Shown here: one piece after another, positions 46,957 to 55,967 of the stretch
Layout of the letters: each line of letters starts with the position of its first letter
How positions within the stretch are numbered: position 1 is the stretch's first letter
NCBI GenBank assembly: GCA_021775575.1
Contig: JAJFHO010000197.1
Coordinates: forward strand, 1-59,738
Reading direction: 5' to 3'
Origin: Hyphomicrobiales bacterium
Lineage (GTDB): Bacteria > Pseudomonadota > Alphaproteobacteria > Rhizobiales > Methyloligellaceae
Length of the DNA stretch: 59,738 bases
The notes under the pieces: generated by a model
What the model saw: only the letters and a program-made list of their open reading frames with translations
Database searches by the model: none
What the model was told of the DNA's origin: nothing
Position numbers and translations under genes: made by a program

Positions 46957-47994
46957 TTGGACATCAAAGACACCGTTTTCGATGCGATCGGCAACACGCC
47001 GCTGATCAAATTGCGCAAATTGTCGGAAGAAACCGGCTGCACGATCCTCGGTAAGGCCGAATTCATGAATCCCGGCCAGTCGGTCAAGGACCGCCCCGCG
47101 CGGCAGATGATCCTGGAAGCCGAAGGGCGCGGTGATCTCAAGCCAGGCGGCCTGATCGTGGAAGGCACTGCGGGAAATACCGGTATCGGCCTCGCCCTGG
47201 TCGCTCGTGCCAAGGGTTACCGCTGCTGGATCGTTATGCCCGATACGCAGAGCCAAGAGAAGAAAGACACGCTGCGTCTTGCCGGCGCGACGCTGTTCGA
47301 AGTCCCCGCCCTGCCCTTCAGCAACCCGAACAATTATCAGCATATTGCGCGACGCCTGGCGGAAAAGCTCGCCGAGACAGAGCCGAACGGGGTGCTGTTC
47401 GCCGACCAGTGGAACAATATGGACAACCGCAAGGCGCATTATGTGTCCACGGGACCGGAGATCTGGGCGCAGACGGACGGCAAGGTCGACGGTTTCATAT
47501 GCGCGGTCGGTACGGGCGGCACGCTGGCGGGAGCATCGACATTCCTGCGCGAGAAGAAGCAGGATATCGTGATCGGTTGCGCCGATCCGCGCGGCGCGGC
47601 CATGTATTCTTTCTTTTCAACCGGAGAAGCAAAATCATCGGAGGGCGGATCGGTCTCGGAAGGGATCGGTCTCGGCCGCTCGACCTGCATCGTCGAGGAT
47701 GTGAAGGCCGAGCACCCCTACATTATTCCCGACGACGAGGCGGTGCCGGTTCTCTTCGACCTGGCGGAACATGAAGGCCTGCTGCTCGGCGGTTCAAGCG
47801 GGATCAATGTCGCGGGCGCGATCCGTCTGGCGAAGGATATGGGCCCCGGACATACCATTGTCACCATCCTGTGCGACCATGGCACCCGTTACCAGAGCAA
47901 GCTGTACAATCCCGTTTTCCTGAAAGAAAAGGGTTTTCAGGTTCCCTCCTGGCTGGCAGCCGAGACACCGGAAATGCCCGACGTAATCGAGTGA
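46957..47994 (+). CDS. cysK: Cysteine synthase A-type PLP enzyme
   Basis: 345 residues, soluble. Forms cysteine from O-acetylserine and sulfide in related enzymes. PLP lysine K44 in NPGQSVKDRPA, phosphate loop GTGGTLAG and substrate loop EGTAGNTGIG. The start is a TTG at 46957 with AAGG 9 bases upstream, which gives the family N-terminus DIKDTVFDAIGNTPL; no ATG fits. At about 345 residues it is longer than E. coli CysK, as are many alphaproteobacterial homologues. Followed by the AlaX and sulfurtransferase genes. Confidence 0.9.
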   Translation: MDIKDTVFDAIGNTPLIKLRKLSEETGCTILGKAEFMNPGQSVKDRPARQMILEAEGRGDLKPGGLIVEGTAGNTGIGLALVARAKGYRCWIVMPDTQSQEKKDTLRLAGATLFEVPALPFSNPNNYQHIARRLAEKLAETEPNGVLFADQWNNMDNRKAHYVSTGPEIWAQTDGKVDGFICAVGTGGTLAGASTFLREKKQDIVIGCADPRGAAMYSFFSTGEAKSSEGGSVSEGIGLGRSTCIVEDVKAEHPYIIPDDEAVPVLFDLAEHEGLLLGGSSGINVAGAIRLAKDMGPGHTIVTILCDHGTRYQSKLYNPVFLKEKGFQVPSWLAAETPEMPDVIE

Positions 47995-48024
47995 CCGGAA
48001 TTGGCAATCGGGAGTTATTCAACG

Positions 48025-48738
48025 ATGGCAGGGACCGAAGAACTTTTCCGCGATGACGCTTATGCGCGGCGATGCGAGGCCCGCATTCTGGCTGTGAATG
48101 AGCGGGGCGGGATTATCGTCGACAGGACCGTGTTCTATCCGACGGGGGGCGGCCAGCCGGGCGATAGCGGCTCGCTGACTCTCGCCGACGGCTCCGATAT
48201 CAAGATCGCCACGACGATTCATGACCGCGACGCCGGCGCAATCGTCCATGTGCCGGCTGAACCCGCGGACGTGGAAGCTGAACAGGAAGTTTCATGCGAA
48301 ATAGACTGGGAACGCCGGCACCTTCACATGCGCGTTCACAGCTGTCTTCATCTATTATGCGCGCTATTGCCCTATCCGGTTACCGGCGGTTCTATCGGCG
48401 AAGGCCAGGGGCGGCTGGATTTCGATATTCCCGAGGCAGGCCTCGACAAGGAAGCGCTGAGCGAGGAACTCAGCGCGCTGATCGGGCGGGACGCCTCAAT
48501 CGGCGCGCGCTGGGTCACTGACACGGAACTTGACGCGCAGCCGGAGCTGGTGCGCACCATGGCCGTTCAACCGCCGCGCGGGTCGGGGCGCGTTCGCCTC
48601 GTCGAGATCGAGGGTATAGACCTTCAGCCCTGCGGCGGCACGCATGTTGCGAGCACGGCGGAAATCGGTAAGGCTGCGATCAGCAAGATTGAGAAAAAAG
48701 GAGCGCAAAACCGGCGGGTCCGGATTGCCCTCCTGTAA
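48025..48738 (+). CDS. Alanyl-tRNA editing protein (AlaX-like)
   Basis: 237-residue free-standing editing domain that removes Ser or Gly wrongly attached to tRNA-Ala. Zinc ligands H105-x3-H109 (VHSCLHLL) and C203-x3-H207 (QPCGGTH). The N-terminal glycine-rich motif FYPTGGGQPGDSG is of the AlaX-II kind, which favours mischarged Ser. ATG at 48025 with GGAG 10 bases upstream. Lies 30 bases after cysK and 28 before sseA, so the three genes are probably an operon. Confidence 0.9.
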   Translation: MAGTEELFRDDAYARRCEARILAVNERGGIIVDRTVFYPTGGGQPGDSGSLTLADGSDIKIATTIHDRDAGAIVHVPAEPADVEAEQEVSCEIDWERRHLHMRVHSCLHLLCALLPYPVTGGSIGEGQGRLDFDIPEAGLDKEALSEELSALIGRDASIGARWVTDTELDAQPELVRTMAVQPPRGSGRVRLVEIEGIDLQPCGGTHVASTAEIGKAAISKIEKKGAQNRRVRIALL

Positions 48739-48766
48739 TGCACAAAACAGACACTGGGGGAAATGA

Positions 48767-49627
48767 ATGGCTGACTATTCCGGCAAATGGCTGGTTGAAA
48801 CGGACTGGCTCGCCGAACATCTGACCGCACCCGATCTCGTTGTGATCGACGGTTCCTGGCACCTGCCGAACTTAGAGCGCAAGGGCTATGACGAATTTCT
48901 CGCCGAGCATATTCCAGGCGCATTATTTTTCGATATCGATGCAATCTCCGATACCGGCTCGGACCTGCCTCATATGCTGCCAAGCCCGGAGAAATTCTCA
49001 TCGACCATGCGCAAGATGGGGATTGGCGACGGGATGCGCATCGTCGTTTACGATTCCTATGGCATGTTCTCCGCGGCTCGGGTCTGGTGGACATATCGCG
49101 TGATGGGCGTCGCGGATGTCGCCATATTGAATGGCGGCCTGCCAAAATGGACAGCCGAAGGATACCCGGTCGAGTCGGGTCCTCCCGAACCACGCGGCGA
49201 GCGCCATTTCACCGCTCGGCGCAATGCCGGGCTGGTGCGTGACTCCGACGATATTCTTGCCGCCAGCAAGACAGGAACCGAACAGATCATTGATGCGCGC
49301 TCCGCCGCGCGCTTCGCCGGCGAAGCGCCCGAACCCAGGCCGGGGCTGCGCTCCGGGCGCATTCCCAATTCTCTCAACATGCCCTACGATGCACTGCTGA
49401 ACGAGGATGGCACTCTAAAGACGGCGGCTCAACTCAAGGCCATCTTCGACGGAGCCGGCATTGCCCTCGACAGGCCTGTCGCCACGACCTGCGGATCGGG
49501 CGTGACCGCCAGCATCCTGTCTTTCGCACTCGCCATTATCGGCCATCGCGACACGGCTGTTTACGACGGGTCGTGGAGCGAATGGGGCGCCGACGACACA
49601 TTGCCCATCGAAACCGGCACGCCCTGA
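48767..49627 (+). CDS. sseA: 3-mercaptopyruvate sulfurtransferase
   Basis: 286 residues in two rhodanese domains; the first is inactive, the second has nucleophile C242 in TCGSGVTA. The CGSG(V/T)TA loop separates mercaptopyruvate enzymes from thiosulfate rhodaneses. Works in cysteine breakdown and sulfur transfer, which fits the neighbouring cysK and metC. Ribosome site GGGGGAAA close to the ATG at 48767. Confidence 0.93.
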   Translation: MADYSGKWLVETDWLAEHLTAPDLVVIDGSWHLPNLERKGYDEFLAEHIPGALFFDIDAISDTGSDLPHMLPSPEKFSSTMRKMGIGDGMRIVVYDSYGMFSAARVWWTYRVMGVADVAILNGGLPKWTAEGYPVESGPPEPRGERHFTARRNAGLVRDSDDILAASKTGTEQIIDARSAARFAGEAPEPRPGLRSGRIPNSLNMPYDALLNEDGTLKTAAQLKAIFDGAGIALDRPVATTCGSGVTASILSFALAIIGHRDTAVYDGSWSEWGADDTLPIETGTP

Positions 49628-49682
49628 CCCGGCACGCCCTCCCCACCTGGCACGGCAGCCAAGACGCTCGGGGCCATGCCGC

Positions 49683-50507
49683 CTAGTGCAGAATCTGGCT
49701 CAGGAACAGCTTGGTGCGTTCGTGTCGCGGATTGGAGAAGAATTTGTTGGGCTCGTCCTGCTCAATGATCTCGCCTTCATCCATAAAGATCACCCGGTTG
49801 GCGACCTCCCGGGCGAATCCCATCTCATGCGTTACCACCAGCATGGTCATGCCTTCCTTGGCGAGATCGACCATCACTTCAAGCACTTCCTTGATCATCT
49901 CCGGGTCAAGCGCCGACGTCGGCTCGTCGAACAGCATTATCTTCGGGCTCATGCACAAGGACCGGGCGATCGCCACGCGCTGCTGCTGGCCGCCCGAAAG
50001 CTGGCCCGGAAATTTATCCGCCTGCTCGGGTATGCGCACGCGTTCGAGATATTTCATCGCCACCTCTTCCGCCTGAGCCTTCGGCATGTTGCGCACCCAA
50101 ATCGGACCGAGCGTGCAGTTTTCGAGAATTGTCAGATGCGGGAACAGATTGAAATGCTGGAAGACCATGCCGACTTCGCGGCGGATTTCATCGATCTTCT
50201 TCAAATCGTCGGTGAGTTCGATTTCGTCGACGACAATCTGGCCGCGCTGGTGCACCTCCAGCCTGTTGATGCATCGGATCAGGGTCGATTTGCCGGACCC
50301 CGATGGCCCGCAAATCACGATCCGCTCTCCTTTCATGACCTTCAGATTGATATCCTTGAGGACATGGAAGTCGCCATACCATTTATGCATATCGGTGATT
50401 TCAATCGCGACCTCGTCGCTGATTGTCATCTTGTTTTGCGACTTGGCAGGTCCGTTTGCTTTGGACCTTGTGTTGCTCGTTTTTGCCGAGCGCGCCTGTG
50501 CAGCCAT
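49683..50507 (-). CDS. aapP: General L-amino-acid ABC transporter ATPase (AapP-like)
   Basis: 274 residues. Basic N-terminal extension of about 25 residues, then a polar-amino-acid-uptake ATPase: Walker [10 protein letters not shown], signature LSGGQQQR, Walker [14 protein letters not shown], switch [12 protein letters not shown]. Strong GGGGGG ribosome site before the ATG at 50507. Lies 106 bases after the binding-protein gene with no permease genes in between or nearby, which is unusual for this family (normally aapJ-Q-M-P). Confidence 0.92.
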   Translation of the reverse strand: MAAQARSAKTSNTRSKANGPAKSQNKMTISDEVAIEITDMHKWYGDFHVLKDINLKVMKGERIVICGPSGSGKSTLIRCINRLEVHQRGQIVVDEIELTDDLKKIDEIRREVGMVFQHFNLFPHLTILENCTLGPIWVRNMPKAQAEEVAMKYLERVRIPEQADKFPGQLSGGQQQRVAIARSLCMSPKIMLFDEPTSALDPEMIKEVLEVMVDLAKEGMTMLVVTHEMGFAREVANRVIFMDEGEIIEQDEPNKFFSNPRHERTKLFLSQILH

Positions 50508-50613
50508 ATTCCCCCCACTAACGGATTGCTAGATAGAACGGCTTTTTTCCACCGCACTCAAGACCTGAATCAAAATTATGACGCCAATGCCCGCAAAATC
50601 CGGCGCACGGGAA

Positions 50614-51627
50614 TCAACGGATCGGCGGCGCATAGAGGATCCCGCCCCTGTTCCAGAGAGCATTTATGCCACGTTCCATCTTGAACGCGCTGCCAGCACC
50701 GACATTCCGATCGAAGATTTCGGCGTAGTTGCCAACCTTGCTGATAACCCGATAGGCCCACTCCGCTTCAAGGCCAAGACCTTTACCATAGTTACCGTCC
50801 AGCCCCAGCATCCGGCGGACGGCCGGGTTGCCCGTCGATTTCAGATCATCGGCATTGGCGGAAGTGATGCCGAGTTCCTCGGCGTTTATCAGGGCGAAGA
50901 CAGTCCATTTAACAAGGTCGGACCACTGACGGTCGCCCTGCCTGACATAGGCGCCGACGGATTCCTTTGAAATGATCTCCGGCAAGACCATGTGATCTTC
51001 CGGCTTCGGCAATTGGAGCCTGGCTGCGTAAAGTCTTGAGACAAGGGCCGAATAGACGCCGCATCTTTTGGCCGCATAGGCTTGGTGATCCTGCTCTTTC
51101 TTGTCAATCAGCACCGCTTCGAAAGGCAATTTCTTCGACTCAAAAAAAGCCCTGATATTCTGCTCTTCCATTGTTCCGGCATGCAGGCAGATGGTCGCCC
51201 CGGAAAGCTCCAATGCGCTTGCAATGCCGAGCGCCTTGCGCACCATGAAGCCTTGCCCGTCGAAAAAGGTAGTTGCGGCAAAACGTATTCCGTAAGTCAT
51301 CTCGCGCCGCATTGTCCGGCCAGACCGCAGCAGCTGCACATCGAGGGTGCCAAAGCGGAGCTGGTCAAGCGGCCTGTCTTTGGGAACTGCCGTATATTTG
51401 ACCTTGCCGGGGTCGCCGAATATCGCCGCCGACAGCGCGCGGCAAATATCAACATTCAATCCGGTCCAGTCGCCGCCCACCTGATCTGAAAATCCGGGCA
51501 TGCCGACGCTGACGCCACACTCAAGGTGGCCGCGCGCCTTCACCTCATCGAGGGTCCCGGCAACGGCGGAGACCGTTGAAAGGAAAAGAACGGCTCCCGC
51601 GATCAGCGCCCTCGGACTCATTGACAT
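50614..51627 (-). CDS. aapJ: Amino-acid ABC transporter substrate-binding protein (AapJ-like), possibly diverged
   Basis: 337 residues with a Sec signal peptide (cleavage near AVAG). Clear AapJ family landmarks: ECGVSVGMPGFS, DWTGLNVDICRA, DGQGFMV, VLPEIISKE, and the C-terminal GINALWNRGGILYAPPIR. The segment that in AapJ proteins reads about DVLSRNTTWT and contacts the ligand backbone is changed to DVQLLRSGRTM here, so ligand preference or function may have shifted. Start at 51627 chosen over 51621 because of GAGG upstream. The permease genes normally between aapJ and aapP are absent. Confidence 0.87.
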   Translation of the reverse strand: MSMSPRALIAGAVLFLSTVSAVAGTLDEVKARGHLECGVSVGMPGFSDQVGGDWTGLNVDICRALSAAIFGDPGKVKYTAVPKDRPLDQLRFGTLDVQLLRSGRTMRREMTYGIRFAATTFFDGQGFMVRKALGIASALELSGATICLHAGTMEEQNIRAFFESKKLPFEAVLIDKKEQDHQAYAAKRCGVYSALVSRLYAARLQLPKPEDHMVLPEIISKESVGAYVRQGDRQWSDLVKWTVFALINAEELGITSANADDLKSTGNPAVRRMLGLDGNYGKGLGLEAEWAYRVISKVGNYAEIFDRNVGAGSAFKMERGINALWNRGGILYAPPIR

Positions 51628-51847
51628 CAAAAACTCATCCTCGCGCAACAGAATACACCAAATACACAACGGCCTGGATCTTCTATCGGCAGCGACCCGT
51701 CATTTGAAGGACTCTGACAATTGGAAGGCGGAACCTAGCCGGAGTCAGATTCCACTGTCGAGCAATTTCCGGCTCCGGGTCAAGGGGTTGACGGAGGCAT
51801 CACGACGCGTCAAACCCGCTCATCCAGCCAATGAATAGGACAGGCAG

Positions 51848-53035
51848 ATGTCGAAATCCAGTTCCTCCCCGCCCGGAAACAAGCGTATCAAAACAAGGCT
51901 CGCACATATGGGCCGCGACCCGGGCCAGAATTATGGGTTTATCAACACGCCGATTTACCGTGGATCGACAATCCTGTATCCGACTGTCGAAGCTTATGAC
52001 ACAAAAAGCCAGCCCTACACTTATGGCCGCCGCGGCACGCCGACCATACGCGCGCTCGAAGATTCGATCAGCGAACTTGAAGGCGGAGAACTCACGGTTT
52101 TGACCCCGTCGGGCCTGAACGCGATCGCCTGCGCCTTGCTGGCGCTGGTCGAGGCGGGCGACCATATACTCGTAACCGACAGCGCCTATCAGCCAACGCG
52201 CCGCATCTGCAATCGGCTTTTGAAACGGATCGGCGTCGAGACCGAGTTTTACGATCCGCTCATCGGGGCCGGAATCGGCGATCTTATCAGGGACAATACG
52301 CGGCTGATCTATGTCGAATCTCCCGGATCGCAAACATTCGAGATTCAGGACATTCCCGCCATTTGCGAAGCCGCCCGCGCGCGCGGCATTTTCGTCGTCG
52401 CCGACAATACCTGGGCGACGCCGCTCTATTGCAACCCGCTCGCCCTCGGCGCGGATTTGGTGCTTCATGCCGGAACCAAATATTTTGGCGGTCACGCCGA
52501 CGTAAATCTTGGCACGGTGACTGCCAACGCAAAGACCGCGGACGCACTGAAAGGCGTGCATGGCGACATCGGCGTCTGTCCAAGCCCGGAGGATGTGTTC
52601 CTGTCGCTTCGCGGATTGAGAACCCTTGCCATCCGGCTGGAGCAACATCACCAGGCAGCGATTGAAATGGCGCACTGGCTGCAGGATCGCGATGAAGTTA
52701 TCCGGGTCCTCCATCCGGCGCTGGAGAGTGACCCTGGTTACGCATTGTGGGAACGCGATTTTCGCGGCGCCTCGGGATTGTTTTCCGTGATCCTGAAACC
52801 GGTGGAGCGGAGCGCGCTCGCCGCGATGCTCGATGATCTCGAATTGTTCGGCATGGGCGCCTCCTGGGGCAGTTTCGAGAGTCTCGTTATCCCCTTCAAC
52901 CCGTCGTCATACAGAAGCGCGACGGCCTGGCGGAATGACGGACAGGCGCTCCGTTTTCATATCGGACTTGAGGATGTCGAAGACCTGAAAGAGGATCTCG
53001 ACAAGGGCTTGGAGAGGCTTCGCGGGGCCAGCTGA
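51848..53035 (+). CDS. metC: Cystathionine beta-lyase (PLP, Cys/Met metabolism family)
   Basis: 395 residues. PLP-binding K211 in HAGTKYFGGHAD, D186 in VVADNTWATP and Y59 of the TYGRRGTPT loop. Cleaves cystathionine to homocysteine in methionine synthesis. The alphaproteobacterial MetC type is suggested by THxG-like start and DNTWATP; gamma-synthase cannot be ruled out fully. In the 220-base upstream gap there is a short GGGTTGACG/CGTCAAACCC hairpin (51785-51817) but no SAM-II riboswitch signature that I can see. Confidence 0.9.
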   Translation: MSKSSSSPPGNKRIKTRLAHMGRDPGQNYGFINTPIYRGSTILYPTVEAYDTKSQPYTYGRRGTPTIRALEDSISELEGGELTVLTPSGLNAIACALLALVEAGDHILVTDSAYQPTRRICNRLLKRIGVETEFYDPLIGAGIGDLIRDNTRLIYVESPGSQTFEIQDIPAICEAARARGIFVVADNTWATPLYCNPLALGADLVLHAGTKYFGGHADVNLGTVTANAKTADALKGVHGDIGVCPSPEDVFLSLRGLRTLAIRLEQHHQAAIEMAHWLQDRDEVIRVLHPALESDPGYALWERDFRGASGLFSVILKPVERSALAAMLDDLELFGMGASWGSFESLVIPFNPSSYRSATAWRNDGQALRFHIGLEDVEDLKEDLDKGLERLRGAS

Positions 53036-53058
53036 CGGCGGGCGCCGGCGATGCGCGT

Positions 53059-54114
53059 TCACTTGAGGTGATAAAAAACCGCCAGAGTTGCCAGATAGAC
53101 CGCGAGAACAGCGACAGAATCGACACCCATACCCAAAAACCGCCGTTTGTGGCGCAGCAGAAGTCCAGCGACAAAAATACCCGTGACGACGATGCCGGAA
53201 ACCAGGGCGAAGGCTGCCGTATCGTCAATCTGGTCCAGCAACACACCTTGCCGATAGAGCATATCGGCCGGCAGCAGCAATGCGATCATGATCAGATTGC
53301 TTCCGAAAATATTCGAGATAGCCATCGTGAAGGATCCCAGCCGCACCGCAGCAATGGTCGTGGAAAGCTCCGGCAACGATGTCGAGGCGGCAAGCAGCGT
53401 CACGCCGACAAAACTGCGCCCAAGACCGGTCTGGTCGGCCAACACTTGCGACAGGGAAACCAGCGCCACACCGGCGACCAGTATGATCGCGGTCATAGCC
53501 AGGCCGAAGCGGATGAGAATGCTGACATCCAGCGCGTCAAGATCACGCGCGGTACGTGACGCAAGCGGCATGCGCGCCTCTTCGGGCACTTCCACCGGAG
53601 TCCATGCCGATTGATTGTCATAGCTTCTCAACAAAGCGATCGCACCGGCGTAAGCCATCGCCATCACAAAGGATCCCAAGCCGATATTCCCCACAATCGA
53701 AACGTCACCCAGCGCCGCCACGCCGAGCAGGATCGCAAGGAACAAGATCAGCAATGTCCCTTCCAGCGCATGGGTGGGTTTGCGTGGAAAAAAAGTCAGC
53801 GTCGCCGCGGGAACGGCGGCGTCCGCGACCGCCAGGACGGCGGTCTGCATCGTGATGCCGCCAAACATATTGCCCAGCACCAATTCCGCATCATTGGCGA
53901 GCGCAGCGGTAATCGTGGTCGCCACTTCCGGTAATTCGGTTGCCAGAGCCAGAAAGAACAACCCCATGATCGCCTTGCCAATCCGCAAGCGATCGGCGAT
54001 GGCGTCGGCATAAAACGAAAGCCGGGTTCCGGCCAGCCACACGGCGGCGGCGGCGGCGGCGAACAGCACCAGATTTGCTGCGACAGGAAGGCTGGCCAGC
54101 GCGGGTTGAAACAT
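53059..54114 (-). CDS. CaCA-family cation (Na/Ca or K) exchanger
   Basis: 351-residue inner-membrane antiporter with about ten helices in two inverted halves. The alpha-repeat motifs are present in both: LALATELPEVATT with GNMFGG, and LAASTSLPELSTT with SNIFGSN; the Glu of each repeat (LPE) is the ion-binding residue. The central loop is charged. Ion specificity cannot be told. Single gene, convergent with metC. Confidence 0.9.
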   Translation of the reverse strand: MFQPALASLPVAANLVLFAAAAAAVWLAGTRLSFYADAIADRLRIGKAIMGLFFLALATELPEVATTITAALANDAELVLGNMFGGITMQTAVLAVADAAVPAATLTFFPRKPTHALEGTLLILFLAILLGVAALGDVSIVGNIGLGSFVMAMAYAGAIALLRSYDNQSAWTPVEVPEEARMPLASRTARDLDALDVSILIRFGLAMTAIILVAGVALVSLSQVLADQTGLGRSFVGVTLLAASTSLPELSTTIAAVRLGSFTMAISNIFGSNLIMIALLLPADMLYRQGVLLDQIDDTAAFALVSGIVVTGIFVAGLLLRHKRRFLGMGVDSVAVLAVYLATLAVFYHLK

Positions 54115-54165
54115 GGGCCGAGACTTAACAGAAAATTTCGGAAACCGTCAGATAGTTCCCGAAGA

Positions 54166-54242
54166 TGGCGACCCCGGCACGACTCGAACGTGCGACCTAG
54201 TGCTTAGAAGGCACTTGCTCTATCCAGCTGAGCTACGGGGCC
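54166..54242 (-). tRNA. tRNA-Arg (TCT)
   Basis: Minus-strand cloverleaf: acceptor GGCCCCG/CGGGGTC (one G-T), anticodon stem AGTGC/GCACT around CTTCTAA, T-arm CGTTCGAGTCGTG, encoded GCCA. Confidence 0.96.
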
Positions 54243-54304
54243 AATCCGCAATCGAAATCAGCAATGGTCCATGATTGCGCAAAGACGCGCCGGACCTTCT
54301 TGAG

Positions 54305-54610
54305 TTAGTGCGTCCAGGTGCCGACCCGGCCGAAACTGAAATTGTCGCCATAGGATCTTCGGCGCTGTTTGCGCGGGTGAGGCTCGATAACCTGAAAAGC
54401 GATACCATGCTTTTTTGCATAGGCAATTGCCCCGTCCCTGGTTGAAAAAGTCATACGTATCTGCGACTTCATATCGCGTGAACTTGTCCAACCCATCAAT
54501 GGTTCGACCTCGCGGCGTGCTTCGGGTTCAAATTCAAGCACCCAGTTTTGCGTCTTCGCCTGGCCCGATTGCATCGCCGTTTTTGCTGGTCTGAAAATCC
54601 GTGCCGCCAT
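54305..54610 (-). CDS. NDUFS4-like complex I accessory subunit
   Basis: 101 residues of the ETC complex I (NDUFS4, 18 kDa/AQDQ) family: MAARIFRPAKTAMQSG start, NWVLEFEPEARREVEPLMGWTSS, and the C-terminal KRRSYGDNFSFGR-like end (here QRRRSYGDNFSFGR). In mitochondria and alphaproteobacteria this subunit stabilises the NADH-dehydrogenase module. It is encoded apart from the nuo operon at the other end of this window, as is usual. The frame is open upstream through the tRNA-Pro gene, but the ATG at 54610 gives the family start. Confidence 0.93.
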   Translation of the reverse strand: MAARIFRPAKTAMQSGQAKTQNWVLEFEPEARREVEPLMGWTSSRDMKSQIRMTFSTRDGAIAYAKKHGIAFQVIEPHPRKQRRRSYGDNFSFGRVGTWTH

Positions 54611-54654
54611 TGCCGTCACCGTTCTTGAAGGGCCGCTCGCCCCGATAGTTAAAA

Positions 54655-54731
54655 TGGTCGGGGCAGCAAGATTCGAACTTGCGACCCCCTGCTCCCAAAG
54701 CAGGTGCGCTACCAGGCTGCGCCATGCCCCG
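54655..54731 (-). tRNA. tRNA-Pro (TGG)
   Basis: Minus-strand cloverleaf: acceptor CGGGGCA/TGCCCCG, anticodon stem CCTGC/GCAGG around TTTGGGA, T-arm AGTTCGAATCTTG, encoded ACCA. Just upstream of the NDUFS4-like gene. Confidence 0.97.
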
Positions 54732-54814
54732 ACATTGACAATCGCCCGCGTGCCGGACTCAAGTTTGCCATACACCCTTGTCCTTTTGCCGGCAAGCAGG
54801 GTGGCAGCAAACCG

Positions 54815-55279
54815 TTAGTTGTTCGTTGCCGCTTTGAAGCGCGGATGGTCGACAGTGTCGCCCGGCCGCAAACCAATCTCCTTGGCGGTACCCGCCTTGA
54901 CCTCCAATACGGCAAGAACAGCGTCACCCGACAGGATTACCTCTTCGGAGAAGGGTTCGGTATTCTCCTGTATCCGATGCACCGACCCGTCCTGTTTGAT
55001 GAAAACCATGTCGAGAGAGATATAGGTGTTGCGCATCCACATCGAAATTTGCTGCTCCCGATCATAGAAGAAGAGCATGCCTTCGCGGGCGCCAAGCTGT
55101 TTTCGGAACATCAGGCCCTGTGACCGGGTGTCGGCCCGGTCGGCAATTTCAACGTCGAATGTGTGGCTCCCGCCAGCGGTTGCGATCGTTGCGCTCTCCC
55201 GCTTCAGCTGTTCCGCCGAGGCTGGTGCCACCGTCGTGGCGACAACGAAAGCCAGAACCAGGCACACAATGGCTCGCAT
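54815..55279 (-). CDS. DUF192 family exported protein
   Basis: 154 residues: Sec signal peptide (MRAIVCLVLAFVVATTVAPASA), then the DUF192 fold with GLMFRKQLGAREGMLFFYD, MWMRNTYISLDMVFI and the C-terminal LEVKAGTAKEIGLRPGDTV. Biochemical role unknown. The ATG at 55279 was chosen because longer starts lack a signal peptide. Follows the two-domain cold-shock gene by 67 bases, a pairing frequent in alphaproteobacteria. Confidence 0.9.
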   Translation of the reverse strand: MRAIVCLVLAFVVATTVAPASAEQLKRESATIATAGGSHTFDVEIADRADTRSQGLMFRKQLGAREGMLFFYDREQQISMWMRNTYISLDMVFIKQDGSVHRIQENTEPFSEEVILSGDAVLAVLEVKAGTAKEIGLRPGDTVDHPRFKAATNN

Positions 55280-55346
55280 GACTGCCCAACGTGCCGCATT
55301 GCTCGGGTGCGACGGCATCACGCCAACGAAATGCAGGGCGAACGCG

Positions 55347-55967
55347 TCAGTGCTGTTGAGGCAAGGTTGGATCGATGGGAAGGGAATCCGGGTTGGTGTC
55401 GGGTTTGAGTTCAGCGGCCATAAGCCCTTTGGGGCCGCGACCGTAGCGAACCAGGACCGCTTGCCCCGGGCGCAACTCGGCAAAGCCGAAGCGGCGGAGC
55501 GTCTCCATGTGAACGAATATGTCAGCGGTGCCTTCCCCGCGCGTCAAAAAGCCGAAACCTCGAATTCTATTGAACCACTTGACGATCGCAGGTTCAAACT
55601 CGCTTTCGGGCACCACCTGAACATGCGTACGCTGCGGCAATTGTGAAGGATGGATCGCGGTGCTCTCGTCCATCGTAACAATGCGAAAAGCCTGCAGGCC
55701 CTTCGGCCGGCGCAAAACCTCGCAAACAACCCGCGCGCCCTCATATGCCGTCTGGTAGCCGTCACGGCGCAAACAGGTCACATGCAGAAGAATATCCGGC
55801 ATGCCATTGTCTGGAACGACAAAGCCATAACCCTTCGATGCGTCAAACCATTTGATCGCGCCCGAGATTTGAAAGACGTCTACGGCAGCAGCATTATCAA
55901 GCTCTTGTTCGAGCGCTGCAACGTCGTCAATCTCAATATGTGGCGTATCTTTGGCCTCGGCCCCCAT
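55347..55967 (-). CDS. Two-domain cold-shock protein
   Basis: 206 residues with two cold-shock domains: [19 protein letters not shown] at about 34-52 and [19 protein letters not shown] at about 125-143; the RNP1-like K/R-G-(Y/F)-G-F cores are in both. The second binding motif is DILLHVT in the first domain and DIFVHME in the second. Binds single-stranded RNA/DNA. The ATG at 55967 gives the usual acidic N-terminus; the open frame upstream is probably non-coding. Confidence 0.93.
   Translation of the reverse strand: MGAEAKDTPHIEIDDVAALEQELDNAAAVDVFQISGAIKWFDASKGYGFVVPDNGMPDILLHVTCLRRDGYQTAYEGARVVCEVLRRPKGLQAFRIVTMDESTAIHPSQLPQRTHVQVVPESEFEPAIVKWFNRIRGFGFLTRGEGTADIFVHMETLRRFGFAELRPGQAVLVRYGRGPKGLMAAELKPDTNPDSLPIDPTLPQQH

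Noticed and set aside
51640-51847. SAM-II riboswitch upstream of metC.
   Set aside because: Expected for alphaproteobacterial methionine genes, but the conserved SAM-II pseudoknot sequence is not visible; only a short hairpin is.
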